Of a stretch of DNA of 64,000 bases, positions 35,901 through 47,300 are shown in pieces. The position numbers and the translations under genes are program-made. Position 1 is the first letter of the stretch, and each line of letters starts with the position of its first letter. Origin of the DNA: Pratylenchus scribneri. Taxonomy: Eukaryota > Nematoda > Chromadorea > Rhabditida > Pratylenchidae. The stretch is taken from contig JAQSEB010000089.1 of NCBI GenBank assembly GCA_030063045.1, positions 248,001 through 312,000 of the forward strand, written 5' to 3'. The notes below the pieces were generated by a model. That model saw only the letters and a list, made by a program, of their open reading frames with translations, did not search any database and was not told the DNA's origin.

Positions 35901-37719
35901 GATTATCAGCAAACAAATGATCCGTGATGTGATTGGCGATGCAATTTTTGTTATCCAATTTCAATTGATGTCAAGAAATGAATTCTTCAATGAAATTGGT
36001 TTATTTTTTGCATTTTTAATAGGCAATCTCTGAAAAAATTTTATTTATTTTTCATCATAGTTCCCACCGAATTGCTGACTGATAAACAAATTATTGCAAT
36101 CCATGTGAATTATTTTGAAGAAAGCAATACTGAATTGAAAAAGTTATATCCATTACAAATTCCATCGAAAATTGAACACGGAATTCACGATAAAATGGAT
36201 AAGGTAAATATTCGCTTCTAATTTTTATGAGTTTTCACTAATTTTCTAAACTTCTTGTGAATTAATTAAAAATTATTTAGAAAATTTGTTTCGGTTGTGA
36301 TTCTTCACAGCAATTTAATAAATGGAATGCTCGCGATTGTCCAAAATTTTTGATTTTTTCCGAAAATGATTTGGCAGTCCACAATAATGGAGGTAATAGA
36401 TTATATCAATATTTTTATTATCTAGTATATCATAACATAAAATTTTTTGCCCAGAATTTATATTTTTTTTAATCCATAAAAGTGGCCAAATTAAATTTTA
36501 TCTCACTATAAAATCTAGCTTATTAGTCCAAATCTAAATTGTGCTCTAACATAACGTAAAGCTAATTTTTTTGTGTAAATTAATATTATTTAAAATAATT
36601 TATTCCCGTTCCTTCTCTAAAAGAATCCTTTATAGTATATACAAGCATTGGAGCTGTTCGTGCCGAGCATACTGCTTTCTCCATACATTTGAATAGTTGT
36701 GTTGATCGCTTAACCAGTAGTTATTACGAATTGGAACTTATGGAATTCTCGTCAGTTTATATTTGAATATTTAATTTATTGAAAAATTATTGAAATTACC
36801 AAAAAATAAAATAATTTAAATTTTTTTTTAGTACTGGAAGATTTTCATTGGGATTTTGTGATTCGAAATTTCCATTGGAGAACCAAGTTCTTGGCAGTAA
36901 AGAAAATTCCTTCGGAATATTATCAGTATCGGGAGAATTTTATCTTCATGGAATTATCAAAGATAAGAAGGGAGGATTTCGATTTGATAATATGGGATTG
37001 AAAAAAGGGAGTGTTATTGGCATTGGATTCGTTAAATTCCGATCAACTCGACATTTGGAAATCTTCTTCACCATCAATGGTTGTTTGAAAGGTAGCAAAA
37101 TTATTTCTATTTTTTTAAATTAAGGAATTTGGAAAGTTTTTTTTGTTTTTATAATAAAATCAATAATAGTTTTTTTAATTTCATGAATCTAATTATTATT
37201 GGTATTTATTTAGGTTCATTTAATACTTCTCTATTAGGAAAAGAAACAATTATTTTTAGAACATTTATTTTTTAAGATTTTTTAAAGCTTGCAAATTTGT
37301 TTAAATTTTTGATTACTTTTTAAAGAAGTATTAATTTTTTTTGAATAATATTTAATTTTTAAAATTTATTACATCAAAAAATCTTTATATTTTTTAAATT
37401 TGTTAAAAAAAATTAAAAATTTATTAAAAAATTTTATTAAATATTTGCGTGAAATTATAAATTTCTAAAAATGCATGGAACTTTAATCCAAAAATTAAAA
37501 AAAGATAAAGCATTTTCCTCTAATATCTCATATTTTTAATACAATATAGGACGAACAACAGTCAATGTTGAGAATGCAGCTGAATTGTATCCAGCCATTT
37601 CCATCCACGGTGGTGGATCCAACATGAAGGTCAATTTTGGGCAAAAGGCATTTCTTTACGATTTAAATAATTTGCAACCACTTTTGGCAATTGCGGAAAG
37701 TAAAGGGCAATACTATTAA
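32960..37719 (+). CDS. BTB-BACK-SPRY protein
   Basis: Eleven exons: 32960-33023, 33522-33697, 35096-35291, 35456-35577, 35642-35782, 35824-35998, 36061-36203, 36281-36392, 36624-36750, 36832-37091, 37550-37719; 561 residues, all in phase. The BTB fold starts LFQSGEGADVEFMVG and, after an acidic/Lys-rich insert of about 50 residues, resumes at FKAHRFVLSNGSPVF. AAKKYMINPLMKFCLESL leads into a BACK region. The C-terminal SPRY domain has LGFCDSKF, GSVIGIGFV, IFFTINGCLKG, YPAISIHGGG and KVNFG. BTB-BACK proteins usually dimerise and act as Cullin-3 substrate adaptors; SPRY would then be the substrate-binding end (inference). The 5' edge of exon 3 is formed by an inserted transposon. AATAAA at 37770. 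Confidence 0.85.
33928..35094. mobile_element. 1167-bp hAT-like element inserted at the exon 3 boundary of the BTB gene
   Basis: Ends TAGGGTTGCGCCCCC and GGGGGCGCAACCCTA, with a perfect 8-bp duplication GTTCAAAG at 33920-33927 and 35095-35102. About 150 bp at each end are rich in CCCCGTCCCCG-type tracts in opposite orientation; the middle is AT-rich and non-coding. It split the BTB exon two bases after the presumed original acceptor (TTTTTCAAG ending 33917, with TTG split as TT|G). CTA plus the duplicated G now forms TAG just before TTCAAAGCCC. Confidence 0.92.
36832..37719 (+). other. SPRY core exons with intron positions shared with the neighbouring SPRY gene
   Basis: Introns before NG-ES (phase 1, 36392/36624), before S-TGRFSLGF (phase 2, 36750/36832) and after NGCLKG (phase 1, 37091/37550) fall at the same aligned places and phases as 30297/30354, 30465/30516 and 30772/31252 in the 29697-31412 gene. 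The two SPRY modules therefore share a common ancestor. Confidence 0.75.
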
Positions 37720-38504
37720 AAGTTTTTTGTGCTTTGATTATTTTATCATAATTTAATTTAATCCGGAATAATAAATTATTATTTAGTATTAAATTTTAAT
37801 TTTGTTTCTTTTTAAATTTTTTCCAAGAATTTAGCAAATTGATTATTCAATGGATTTATACTCCAACATAGGCGTTTTCCCCTTTTCTGCATTTTTTAGG
37901 CTAAAAAGTAAACAATTGGGTACTGCTGATTGGCTACTTTATTAGGGTGTTCTTTTGGCCTTACTTAGTTTAACAATTAAGCATTGAGAGAAGGGTTATG
38001 TGATCAAAAGTTTTAAATATAATTTTATGGAAAAATTGCAAATGGATCGTTTCAAAAATTGTTCTAACTAAATCCCATTGCCTTTTCCTCCCTTCACCAA
38101 GGCCAACACCAATTTGTAAATTTTCTTTAAAAAAGAAGAAAAATATAAATATTTTAAATTTATTATGAAATTGAAATTGCTTTCTTTTAAATACAGTTGA
38201 AAATAAAATTAGAATTGATAAATTCATCAATGCCAATTCTTTCCACTTTCTCATTCCATTTGTCTTTTTGAGTTGAAAATTTGTCAGTTTGTCCATTCGT
38301 TTTTTAGACGTTTTTAAAATAAAAAAAAAACACTCAAATGAAGCCCATTTTGTTTTTTTTTTTACTAAAACATAGCTTTTACAGGCATTTTCCCTAAGGT
38401 CCAACACTTGGGCACAGTGCCCCATCATTAAGAAAATGGGAATGGGATGGGATGGATTGGATATTCAATTATCCTCATTCTGCTGCTGTGCTGTTCTTGT
38501 TTTT

Positions 38505-38622
38505 GGTCTCATCCCACTCATCTATTCCCGCGTTCTCTTTAGTCATTAATGCCAATGCCAATCCCCGGCCTTCGCTCCCTTTGCTTGAAGAGCGCATAAA
38601 GAAAATGCAGCAAGGCGGCTAA
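38505..38622. repeat. direct repeat, copy 1
   Basis: About 115 bp containing CATCCCACTCAT, CATTAATGCCAATGCC, CCCCGGCC and GCGCATAAAGAAAATGC, repeated at 38884-38997. The 260 bp between the copies contains repeated CGACATTTTTTCAAAAA-like motifs and ends CGCAACCCTAG, resembling one terminus of the hAT-like element at 33.9-35.1 kb. Confidence 0.75.
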
Positions 38623-38883
38623 CATTTGTTTTTGTTCTTATTAAACATTAAAGTTGCCTAAAGTCGGTTTCATTTTGAGAAAATCGATACAAATTAAAAT
38701 AGAAATTGAGAATTTTTGCACAAAAAAACGAAAATATGGAGAAATCGGAACCAATGACCGACATTTTTTCAAAAAGAAGAGAATTGGAAAAACCGGAACC
38801 CAAAATCGGCATTTTTTCAAAAACCGAAAATCGGAGTTTAAAACCGATACTTTCGAAAAACCGCTTTTGCGCAACCCTAGCTT

Positions 38884-38997
38884 CTCATGCTCATCCCACT
38901 CATCCCATTCGATTCTCTTTCATCATTAATGCCAATGCCCATATCCCCGGCCTTTTCCCTGCTTGAAAAGCGCATAAAGAAAATGCGGGGAGGCTAA
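38884..38997. repeat. direct repeat, copy 2
   Basis: Second copy of the block at 38505-38622, with scattered substitutions and small indels (for example GCCCATATCCCCGG against GCCAATCCCCGG). Looks like an old segmental duplication. Confidence 0.75.
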
Positions 38998-39419
38998 CTC
39001 TCGTCATTGGACTCTCCTTGGGCATTTTGGACGCCGAGAGCAGCGGCCTCGGCACATTTTATGCCCAACAGTGCTGCCAGCTTTGCCTCCACACTTATTT
39101 TCCATATATCGATTCTTTTATTGTGCCACCACCATGAGCCATGCCACATCCTCCCTTCTTCCTCCCTTTGGACCATGGACCGGCGCCCCACTTTTCTTTT
39201 CAAAAAGCCCCTATCCGCTTTTCCTTCCGACATTTCCTCTTTTTTTATTTTTATTATCTGTGATGGGGCCTTGGGTAACGAATATTTTAGAGAGGTACTA
39301 TTCGTGAATCGAAAATGAGGATTCAGGATACATGTGCAATTTTTAGGCTGCAGTTTTTTATTTTCTATCATTTCAAATCCCAATATGAGAGTAAAAATTA
39401 TTAGTGTTATTTAATATTT

Positions 39420-39508
39420 TACCGTAAAACTTCTATTAGAAACCCCCGCTCTATTTGAAACCTCTGCTCTATTAGTAACCCCCACCCCGGGGTTTCTAAT
39501 AGTTTTTA
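39420..39508. mobile_element. short foldback element, TACCGTAAA family (family B)
   Basis: Left arm TACCGTAAAACTTCTATTAG then AAACCCCCG; right arm GGGGTTTCTAATAG. Same type of ends as the element at 63087-63289. Internal CTATTTGAAACC / CTATTAGTAACC are further partial copies. Confidence 0.6.
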
Positions 39509-39885
39509 TTTAAATGTCAAATTAATTTTGTCTTTCCAAAAATTTGAACGCAATTTTTATTTATAATTCCATATAATTGACCTAATTTAACTTATATATT
39601 CATTTTCCTTTAGGTTATTCCTGGAGATTGGGAATTTAATCTTTATATTATATTAGAGCATACTCCCAGTTCCATAAGAAAAATTTGAATAAAATCCATT
39701 AGACTAATAAATAAACAATAAATAGATAATATTTTCTATAATGTAGTTAGTTAAAAATATTAAGCGATTTTTATTATTTATATTTAATAACCAATATAGT
39801 ATTTTTTAAAATATTTTTCAATTAAATATATTCCAGTTTATTTGATTAGAATTTAAAATTGTTGTGAATTGGTGACTAAATAAAA

Positions 39886-42800
39886 ATGTCTTCTGTAAAA
39901 GTGGCCGTTAGGGTGCGACCCTTCAATACCCGTGAAATTGGTAAAAATTATTAATAAGAAAATTCAAAATTATTTTTTGATTATTAAAAATAATTTAACA
40001 TTATTAGAATTAATTAAAAAATAAAAATAAAAAAAATACATAAATTTTAGAAATTTATTTTTCCCTAATTTTTTACAGAAATGTCATCCAAATGTGTCAT
40101 TGATATGCTGGATAAAAAAACATGTAAATTAATAATTAAAATTAATTTCTAAAAACATTTTTAAGTCATTACAAACAATGCCAATCAAACCTACAATTTT
40201 GAATTTGATTTTTCCTATTCATCTTTTGATCGAACCAATCCAAAATATGCCAGCCAGGAGCGTGTCTACAAAGAGATTGGTTTGTAATTTGTTTGAATAT
40301 TTTTTTGCAAAATTTTTTGGTATCATCCGAAAATGTGCAGAAAGATAGAGAGAAATTTAAAAGCCTTTTAGGCATACTTTTGCCCAATTCATAGCAAAGT
40401 AATAATAAATAACCAATCTCAATCTGCTCTTGGGAATGATGCTATGGAAAATCCAAAAATGTCCTCTATAAATTAGGCCTATATTAAATACTATGAATAG
40501 AGGCTTTTAAATAGAAATCTTTTTGATTAAAAATAACCAATATTTTACGTTTATTTTTACAAATTATCAGAAAAAATTAGAAAGTCATTTTTAGAGGATA
40601 TATAGGGCTTCCAAACAGCATACTGCCTCCCCAAATTAAGTCATTCCTTGACTAGCCGCGCCCAAAAGAATGGGGCCTCTGAAATTCGGGTAATTAAATG
40701 TCTGTTTAATGCTCTTTAAATAGTATTTTGGCGTAAAACACAAGAGAGAAATAATTTTTGCGGACAATAAAAAGAAAAAAAGTCAATGAGAAAATTTTGA
40801 ATGAAGAAGAAATTCTTCCATAAGGAAAAATTTAAAATAAATAATAAGAAATTTAATTTTAAGGTACCGAAATGCTTGACCATGCTTTCGATGGGTAAAT
40901 ATAGAAATTATTTAATGATAAAAAATATTTTTACATTCCAGTTACAATGTTTGTATTTTTGCCTATGGTCAAACTGGTTCCGGCAAATCATACACAATGA
41001 GTAAGCATTATCATTTTGTGTTTAGATTTATGATTAGAACTTTGATGTATTTTTTCAAATAATTTTTAAATTATTTCGGATATTTGTTGAGTTGAGCATT
41101 TTCGTACCAATAAAACTTAATTAATTGACATAGAAATGTATGGCCAAAAATTGCCATATTTTGATACTTTTTGATTAATATATTTTTTTGTCCAATTTCT
41201 AATCAAATACAATAATTATCTCTTTTAAATAATTCATCAAATCAAATATAAATAATTTATGTAAAAAATGTTTTTTTTAAAGTGGGCCAACCAAATTGCC
41301 CAGATGAAATGGGATTGATTCCTCGGCTTTGCCGAAGCTTATTTGCCCGGATCACGGAGAACCAAAAAAATGTGCACTTAAAATATACAGTCGAGGTAAA
41401 TATTTTTAAATATTTTTACAAATTAAAATTATTTTATTCAAGATTTCCTATATGGAAATTTACTGTGAAAAGGTCAAAGATTTATTGTGCCCAAAGGATG
41501 AGAATTTGAAAGTGCGTGAGCATCCAATTCTGGGCCCATATGTGGACAATTTGAAGAAGATGGCCGTTTGCACATATGAAGAGTGAGTTTGCCCTAGGGA
41601 TGGATAAGGGATATTCTCCATTTTTGCAATCAATTTTTCGCATAAATTTTTAAATGAATATTAGTGGATTTAAATAAATTGAATAGAATTAGAGAGAAAA
41701 TCCTAGTGAATATGATTGAAAATTGTCAAAAATTTATGATCAAAAATCCACAAAATAGGTAAAAAAATTAAACAGTTTATATTTTTGGTGAATTATTTTC
41801 TGACAAATTGTGTTTTTGATTCATTTTGATATTAAAAATGCTTAATGAAAAGAAATTATATAGCTTAAAAATAGTTGAGATATTAGATTTTACTAAAATG
41901 CCAAATTTAGATATGCAAACTTTAAGATAACCTTTCATAATTATAATAAAATATTTAAAATTATTATTTTGTTTTTAGCATTTTTGCCTTGATGGATGCT
42001 GGCAATAAAGCTAGGTAAATAATTTTTTTAATTAAGAAATTAAATAATTTCCATAGAACGGTGGCTGCAACCAACATGAATTCCACATCTTCACGATCGC
42101 ATGCAATTTTCACAATTATTTTGACCCAACGTGAACATGATTTGGGCACCGATTTGGACACTGAAAAAGTTTGAGAATATGCATAATTTAATTTTTTAAA
42201 TTTATTTTTCGATTCTTGGATATGTGGGTAGAGGCAAACATTAAAGTTAATTAGCTCTTCGATATATTGGACAATCTTTAATCAATAACTCATCAGCAAG
42301 GAGGGAATTAATATTAATTTATCTGAAGATGGGATATAATTTTGGAGATCCCATCCCAATGTTTCCTTTATAATTTGGTATATCTTAAATATAATTTAAT
42401 TTGGTTATAAAAAAGTTAATTTTCTCTGAATTTGAACTGTATTGAATTCTAATCTTTTGAGGAAAATTTGCTTATTTTCAAATTATTTTAGCAAATTTTC
42501 AAAAAATTAGTGAACATTTAGGGCATATTTCTTTCAGAGAATTGGTTGTTCCCTTCTTCTAAGCAGCTATTTAATCGGCACAATCAAAACTGCTTTGATA
42601 AATTAATTCGAAATTTAATAATTTAAAAATAAAATCCTTATTGATGAATTCAAATAATTAATTCATTAGGACAATAATTATAGGAAAAATATATTAACAA
42701 AAAAAATTAAAATAATATAAACAATTCAGGTGAGCAAAATTTCATTGGTCGATTTAGCCGGTAAATTCTTTTTTCCTTAGGACAATCGAAATAATTTTAT

Positions 42801-44325
42801 TATACCTAAAGGCAGTGAAAGGGCGGATTCCACCGGTGCTGAAGGCCAAAGATTGAAGGCATTAATAATTTTACCAAATCCAAATTTGTGAATTTAAGGA
42901 AGGTGCCAACATCAATAAAAGTTTGACCACTTTGGGATTGGTCATCAAAAAGGTTCCTTCTATTTTTATATTTTTTTAGAATATTTTTTAATTTAATTTT
43001 TAGCTGGCAGAACAGTCGACCAAGAAGAAAGTTAACATTCGGGCTGCTGTCATTCCATACAGGGTAAGTGAGAGAGGAAGAAAAAAAAAAATTATCATTT
43101 TTATAGGCTTCTTGAATTTTGCTTATTTGAAATATTTCAACAAACTTCCATAATAAAACCTTGGTCCCAGTGGATTAATTTTTTATGATAAAACATTTAT
43201 AATTGGCCAGAAAACAAAAAGGTCCAATTTTGACTTTTTGTCATAACTCATTACATTTTGGCAATTTCTCATCTAATCTACTAATTCTTTTTTTAATATC
43301 TTATCTTGATCAGTGCATATAAATGATAATATTATAATTAAAGCTAATAAGTTAATTGAAAATCCGGGTTGCATATTTCATTCCACTAATAAAATAGGCA
43401 GGTCCAATTTGCCAATTGCAGTAAACGAAAATTTTCAAATAAAGCAATTTTCAGGATTCAGTGCTAACCTGGCTTTTGAAAGAATCGTTGGGTGGCAATT
43501 CCAAAACTGCAATGATTGCTGCTCTCAGTCCGGCTGATGTAAATTTTGAAGAAACACTCAGCACTTTGAGGTTAGTGGCATGAAAATTAGAGAAATTATA
43601 AGCAATAAAATTATAATTCCATTGTTGCTTAGCCACTAATTTGAACTTTTTCAAAGGCCTTCATCACTTATAATTAGGCCATAGAAAGTCGGAAAGATGA
43701 CAATTTAGTATCATCATTTGGGAATTTACTGGGAGCATTCTTTTATATACATTCTATAGCATCATTGAGGAGCTAATTTACTCTAGAAAGCAATTAAATA
43801 CCATGGTAAGGGTTAAAAATGTTCTCTATAATTATTTACTATAATAATTAAATTTTAAGAAAATTGTATTTCTTTGAGTGTGATTTGATAAATACGAATT
43901 TAGAAAGAAGTGAAAGTTACAGGGTCTATAGCTAGAAGGGGAAAGTTTAGTTTTTGCATAAAATTTTTTTAGTGCAAATCCAAAATTAAGTATAAATACC
44001 TTAAAGATATGCGGACAGCGCGAAACAAATAATGTGCCGTGCCAAAGTCAATGAGGATCCGAACGCAAAATTGATCAGAGAATTGAAAGAGGAAGTTCAA
44101 AAATTGCGGTCCATCCTACAAGAACGAAAAATCGAGGCAAGAAAGTGTTCAAAAAAATTAATGTATCAAATTTTAGTTAAACGAAAATGGCGAAGTAATT
44201 TCATCGAATATGCGAATTTATTCGGCCGAGGAAGACACAATTGAACAGCTGAAAACCTCGGAGAAATTAATTGCCGAATTAAACGAAACATGGGATGAGA
44301 AATTGCGCAAAACGGAGGCGTTGAA
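39886..44325 (+). other. unc-104: unc-104 exons 1-16: motor domain, neck and first coil
   Basis: Exons 39886-39940, 40079-40123, 40166-40279, 40864-40894, 40942-41000, 41283-41395, 41443-41582, 41979-42014, 42057-42168, 42730-42760, 42812-42858, 42899-42952, 43004-43063, 43455-43570, 44007-44136, 44177-44325. The P-loop is GQTGSGKS (residues 91-98), switch I NSTSSRSH, switch [23 protein letters not shown] and [31 protein letters not shown] follow. The neck linker region is [15 protein letters not shown]. The ATPase site looks complete. Confidence 0.94.
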
Positions 44326-47300
44326 GTAAGTGGTTTAAAATTTTAATGTTGGGCTATTCAGAAAGTTCTTAGTCCCTTTTATTTATTAGTTTAATTAGTA
44401 AAGCTAATTTTAAAGATATTTTTTGGAACTTTATTATTTATTAATTTTAACAAAAAATTAATAATAATAAAAGATCTATAAATATTTAAAGGCGTATTTT
44501 ATTTAATTTTACAAAAAAATTAATAAATAATAAAAGATCTTAAAATATTTTAATGTATTGTTGTAATTGTAATATAAATTAGAAAAAATCAAAGAAAAAC
44601 AATACTCTATCCTTATTAGTATTTTATTTTTACCCTAAAAGCTTATTTTCCTCCTATTTTCTCTTATAGAACATTTTCTCCTTGAAAGTTGAAAGCCTTT
44701 CCTGATTTTCCCTAAGAAATTTTATTTTGATTTTTTAAAATAATTTATTATGTAATTTCTTAGAAAAGCACAAATTCTTTTGATAAAAATTTCTGATAAT
44801 TTTTAGAAAAATCCGTGAAGAGGAACTTCGAGAACTTGGCCTGGCCACATCAGCAGATGGAACAGCGCTTGGCGTATTTTCACCCAAAAAACTGCCACAT
44901 TTGGTGAATTTGAACGAAGACCCATTGATGAGCGAATGCTTGCTCTATTATTTAAAAGTTGGCATCACAATGTAAGTATAATCGAATTAGTGGAATTTGA
45001 CAATTGTTATCCGAATTTTGCAATTATCCAAAATCTAGGCAACATTCTAAACAATTAATAAAACATTAATATCTTTATAATAATCTTTTTTAAGGAAGAT
45101 TTTGATACCAAAATCCAAAATAACAAAAAAACAAAAAGATTATTTTTTTAAACTTTTCATCAAAAAATCTGTCTGATTTTGTGTTATTTTGTCGCCTTTT
45201 TTGATGATAATTTTTAATAATCGAATTAACTTATTCTTTCCGTATGATCAACTCCCTCAATCAGAGAGATATAAAAAGGTAAAAATTTTGCTAAAAAAAT
45301 TAATGCTAATATTCTCATAAAAATTTGATTAATTCTAAAAATTCAACAAATATTGAATTCCCACCAACAGAGTTGGACGAGATGACCGGGAATCGAAAAC
45401 AATGAGCAAGGACCAAAGGCCGGATATTCTACTCAATGGTGACCATATAAAAAGTCGACATTGCCAATTCGAGAATTCCAATGGACTGGTCAACATTTGT
45501 CCAATCCAAGGCGAATGCTTCCTTAATGGCGAGCCAATTGCAGGTTTCGAGTTTTGGATTAATAGAAGTAGCCTTAATAATTGTAAAATTTCAGCTGGAC
45601 AAACGCAGAAATTGACATCGGGATGTCGAATAATTCTTGGCAGAAGTCATGTGTTCCGCTTCAATGGTGGGTGGTCGTTTTTTAGGAAAATATGAAAGAA
45701 AAATACAATTAAATAGAAAAGGGTCATTTTCTTTTTTATTTTAGACTCTAAAGAAAAAATAGAAAGCATAAATTTTAAACCGAAAAATTTTTTTTCAATA
45801 TTTCCTGGGAAAAATAGAAAGCATATTTAAATCGAAAATGGATTTTTCAATATTTCCTGGGTTATTTTTTTTGCCACAGCTCTACAAGGAACCAATATGA
45901 TATGCCATTCGGAAACCCTAAATGTCCTCTAAAAATGGTTTTAAACAATTGTTAAAATTAACAAATTTTTCTTCAAAAATTCAGTTTATACACTGAAGGA
46001 TATTAACTCTTTTAAATAAGAAATTAATAAAAATTTAAATTTTACTAAATTATAGGCGACAATTATTGGCTTTATGGTCAATCATCTCCGATTGGTTAAT
46101 TCTTTGTTATGTTTTAAAATAGAATTTGGCCGCATTAAAATGTTAATTAACAAAAATCGGAAAAATAAAGAAATTAATATTTTTAATGTAGTTAATTTTG
46201 CCCTAATTTTTATACACAGATCCTCAAGAAGCGAAACAAAGTCGCCATAATTTGGCAGCCCTTGCCTCCTCTAATATTGGCGATCAACAACCAATAATTG
46301 ATTGGCGATTTGCGCAACATGAATTATTTCAGCATCAAGGCATTGACTTGAAGCAAGAAATGGACGCAAAATTGCTAGAAATGGAACAACAATTCCGCAA
46401 AGAATTGGAATTAATGGAAAGAGAGCATAAAAGGAAGAAAAATGTACGCTAGACAATAGATATTATTTAGTAAAAAAATATCTATTACTAAAACAATTAA
46501 TTGGAATAGAGAAAAATTTATTTTATCAGGGATTTTTTTTGCCATAACTCATCAATTTAGCAACAAGTTTGGGAGATATTTGTTATTCTAAAGCACTGAA
46601 TATCCTTTAAAAAGTAGTCTCTTAATTTTTCAAAAATAAAAGACATATAAAATAAGCTTCTTTTCCTCAAAAAATTCCGGTTTAATAGATTAAAAATATA
46701 CGTAATTTGTTTTAGAATTGATATTGCAAATTTATAAAAAGACATTTTAGGCTTTCAAAGGTATATTTCCTTTCCAATTTGTTTATAATTTCGCTGAATT
46801 ATTAATCAAAAATTATAATAAATACTGAATTTTCTATCCTGCACTAAATTATGCTAAAATAATCTATATTTGAATATAAAAAATTCTGACTAAATTTATT
46901 TGAATGTAATTTAAAAAGAATCTAAAAGAATTTCTTAATATCATAAAAATCTTTATAGGAATATGAAAGTCGTATTGAAAGCCTACAACGGCAAGTGGAC
47001 TTGGCCCAAAGTCAGCTGATCTCATCCGGTTGCTCCAGTTGGAATAACAGCGAATTCATTTTGAGCAAAAGTCTGCTGGCTGAAGGTTTATTAATTAAAA
47101 ATTGAGATTATCAATAATCAATCACATTAGGGATAGGGAACATGGATGAAACCAACTAGCAGTATCGATAGAGATAGTATGTATATTGAATTAATTTGGA
47201 TAGAACTTATAGGGCATAAAATTAACTAAATAATTATATCAAAAATGCATTAGAATATGAGAAAAAATTTTGTAAAAAATCATCGGTTTATCAAATATCT

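Larger units (their letters stand above)
37720..39885. other. intergenic between the BTB gene and unc-104
   Basis: Contains AATAAA at 37770, a pair of direct repeats (38505-38622 and 38884-38997) and a short inverted-repeat element at 39420-39508. A possible splice acceptor TTCCAG at 39831-39836 precedes unc-104. Open frames here on the minus strand have no recognisable features. Confidence 0.5.

Noticed and set aside
37970..38428. 152-residue minus-strand frame
   Set aside because: Long Phe/Lys/Ile runs from AT-rich DNA, no domain, no splice context or coding bias.
38994..39383. 129-residue minus-strand frame with slightly higher GC
   Set aside because: Overlaps a similar-length frame on the other strand, no recognised motif and no neighbouring exons; cannot be supported as a gene.
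25673..39885. Operon linking the plus-strand genes
   Set aside because: Gaps of 1.5-4 kb with separate poly(A) signals and a minus-strand gene between; nematode operon spacing is usually about 100 bp.
42899..43063. Changed helix in the kinesin motor (GLVIKKLAE instead of vertebrate GKVISALAE)
   Set aside because: As I recall, nematode UNC-104 already has a GLVIsKLAE-type sequence here, so only a minor substitution remains.
47127..47178. Small extra exon between unc-104 exons 21 and 22
   Set aside because: Flanked by AG and a possible donor, but exon 21 joins exon 22 in phase without it and it adds no conserved residues.
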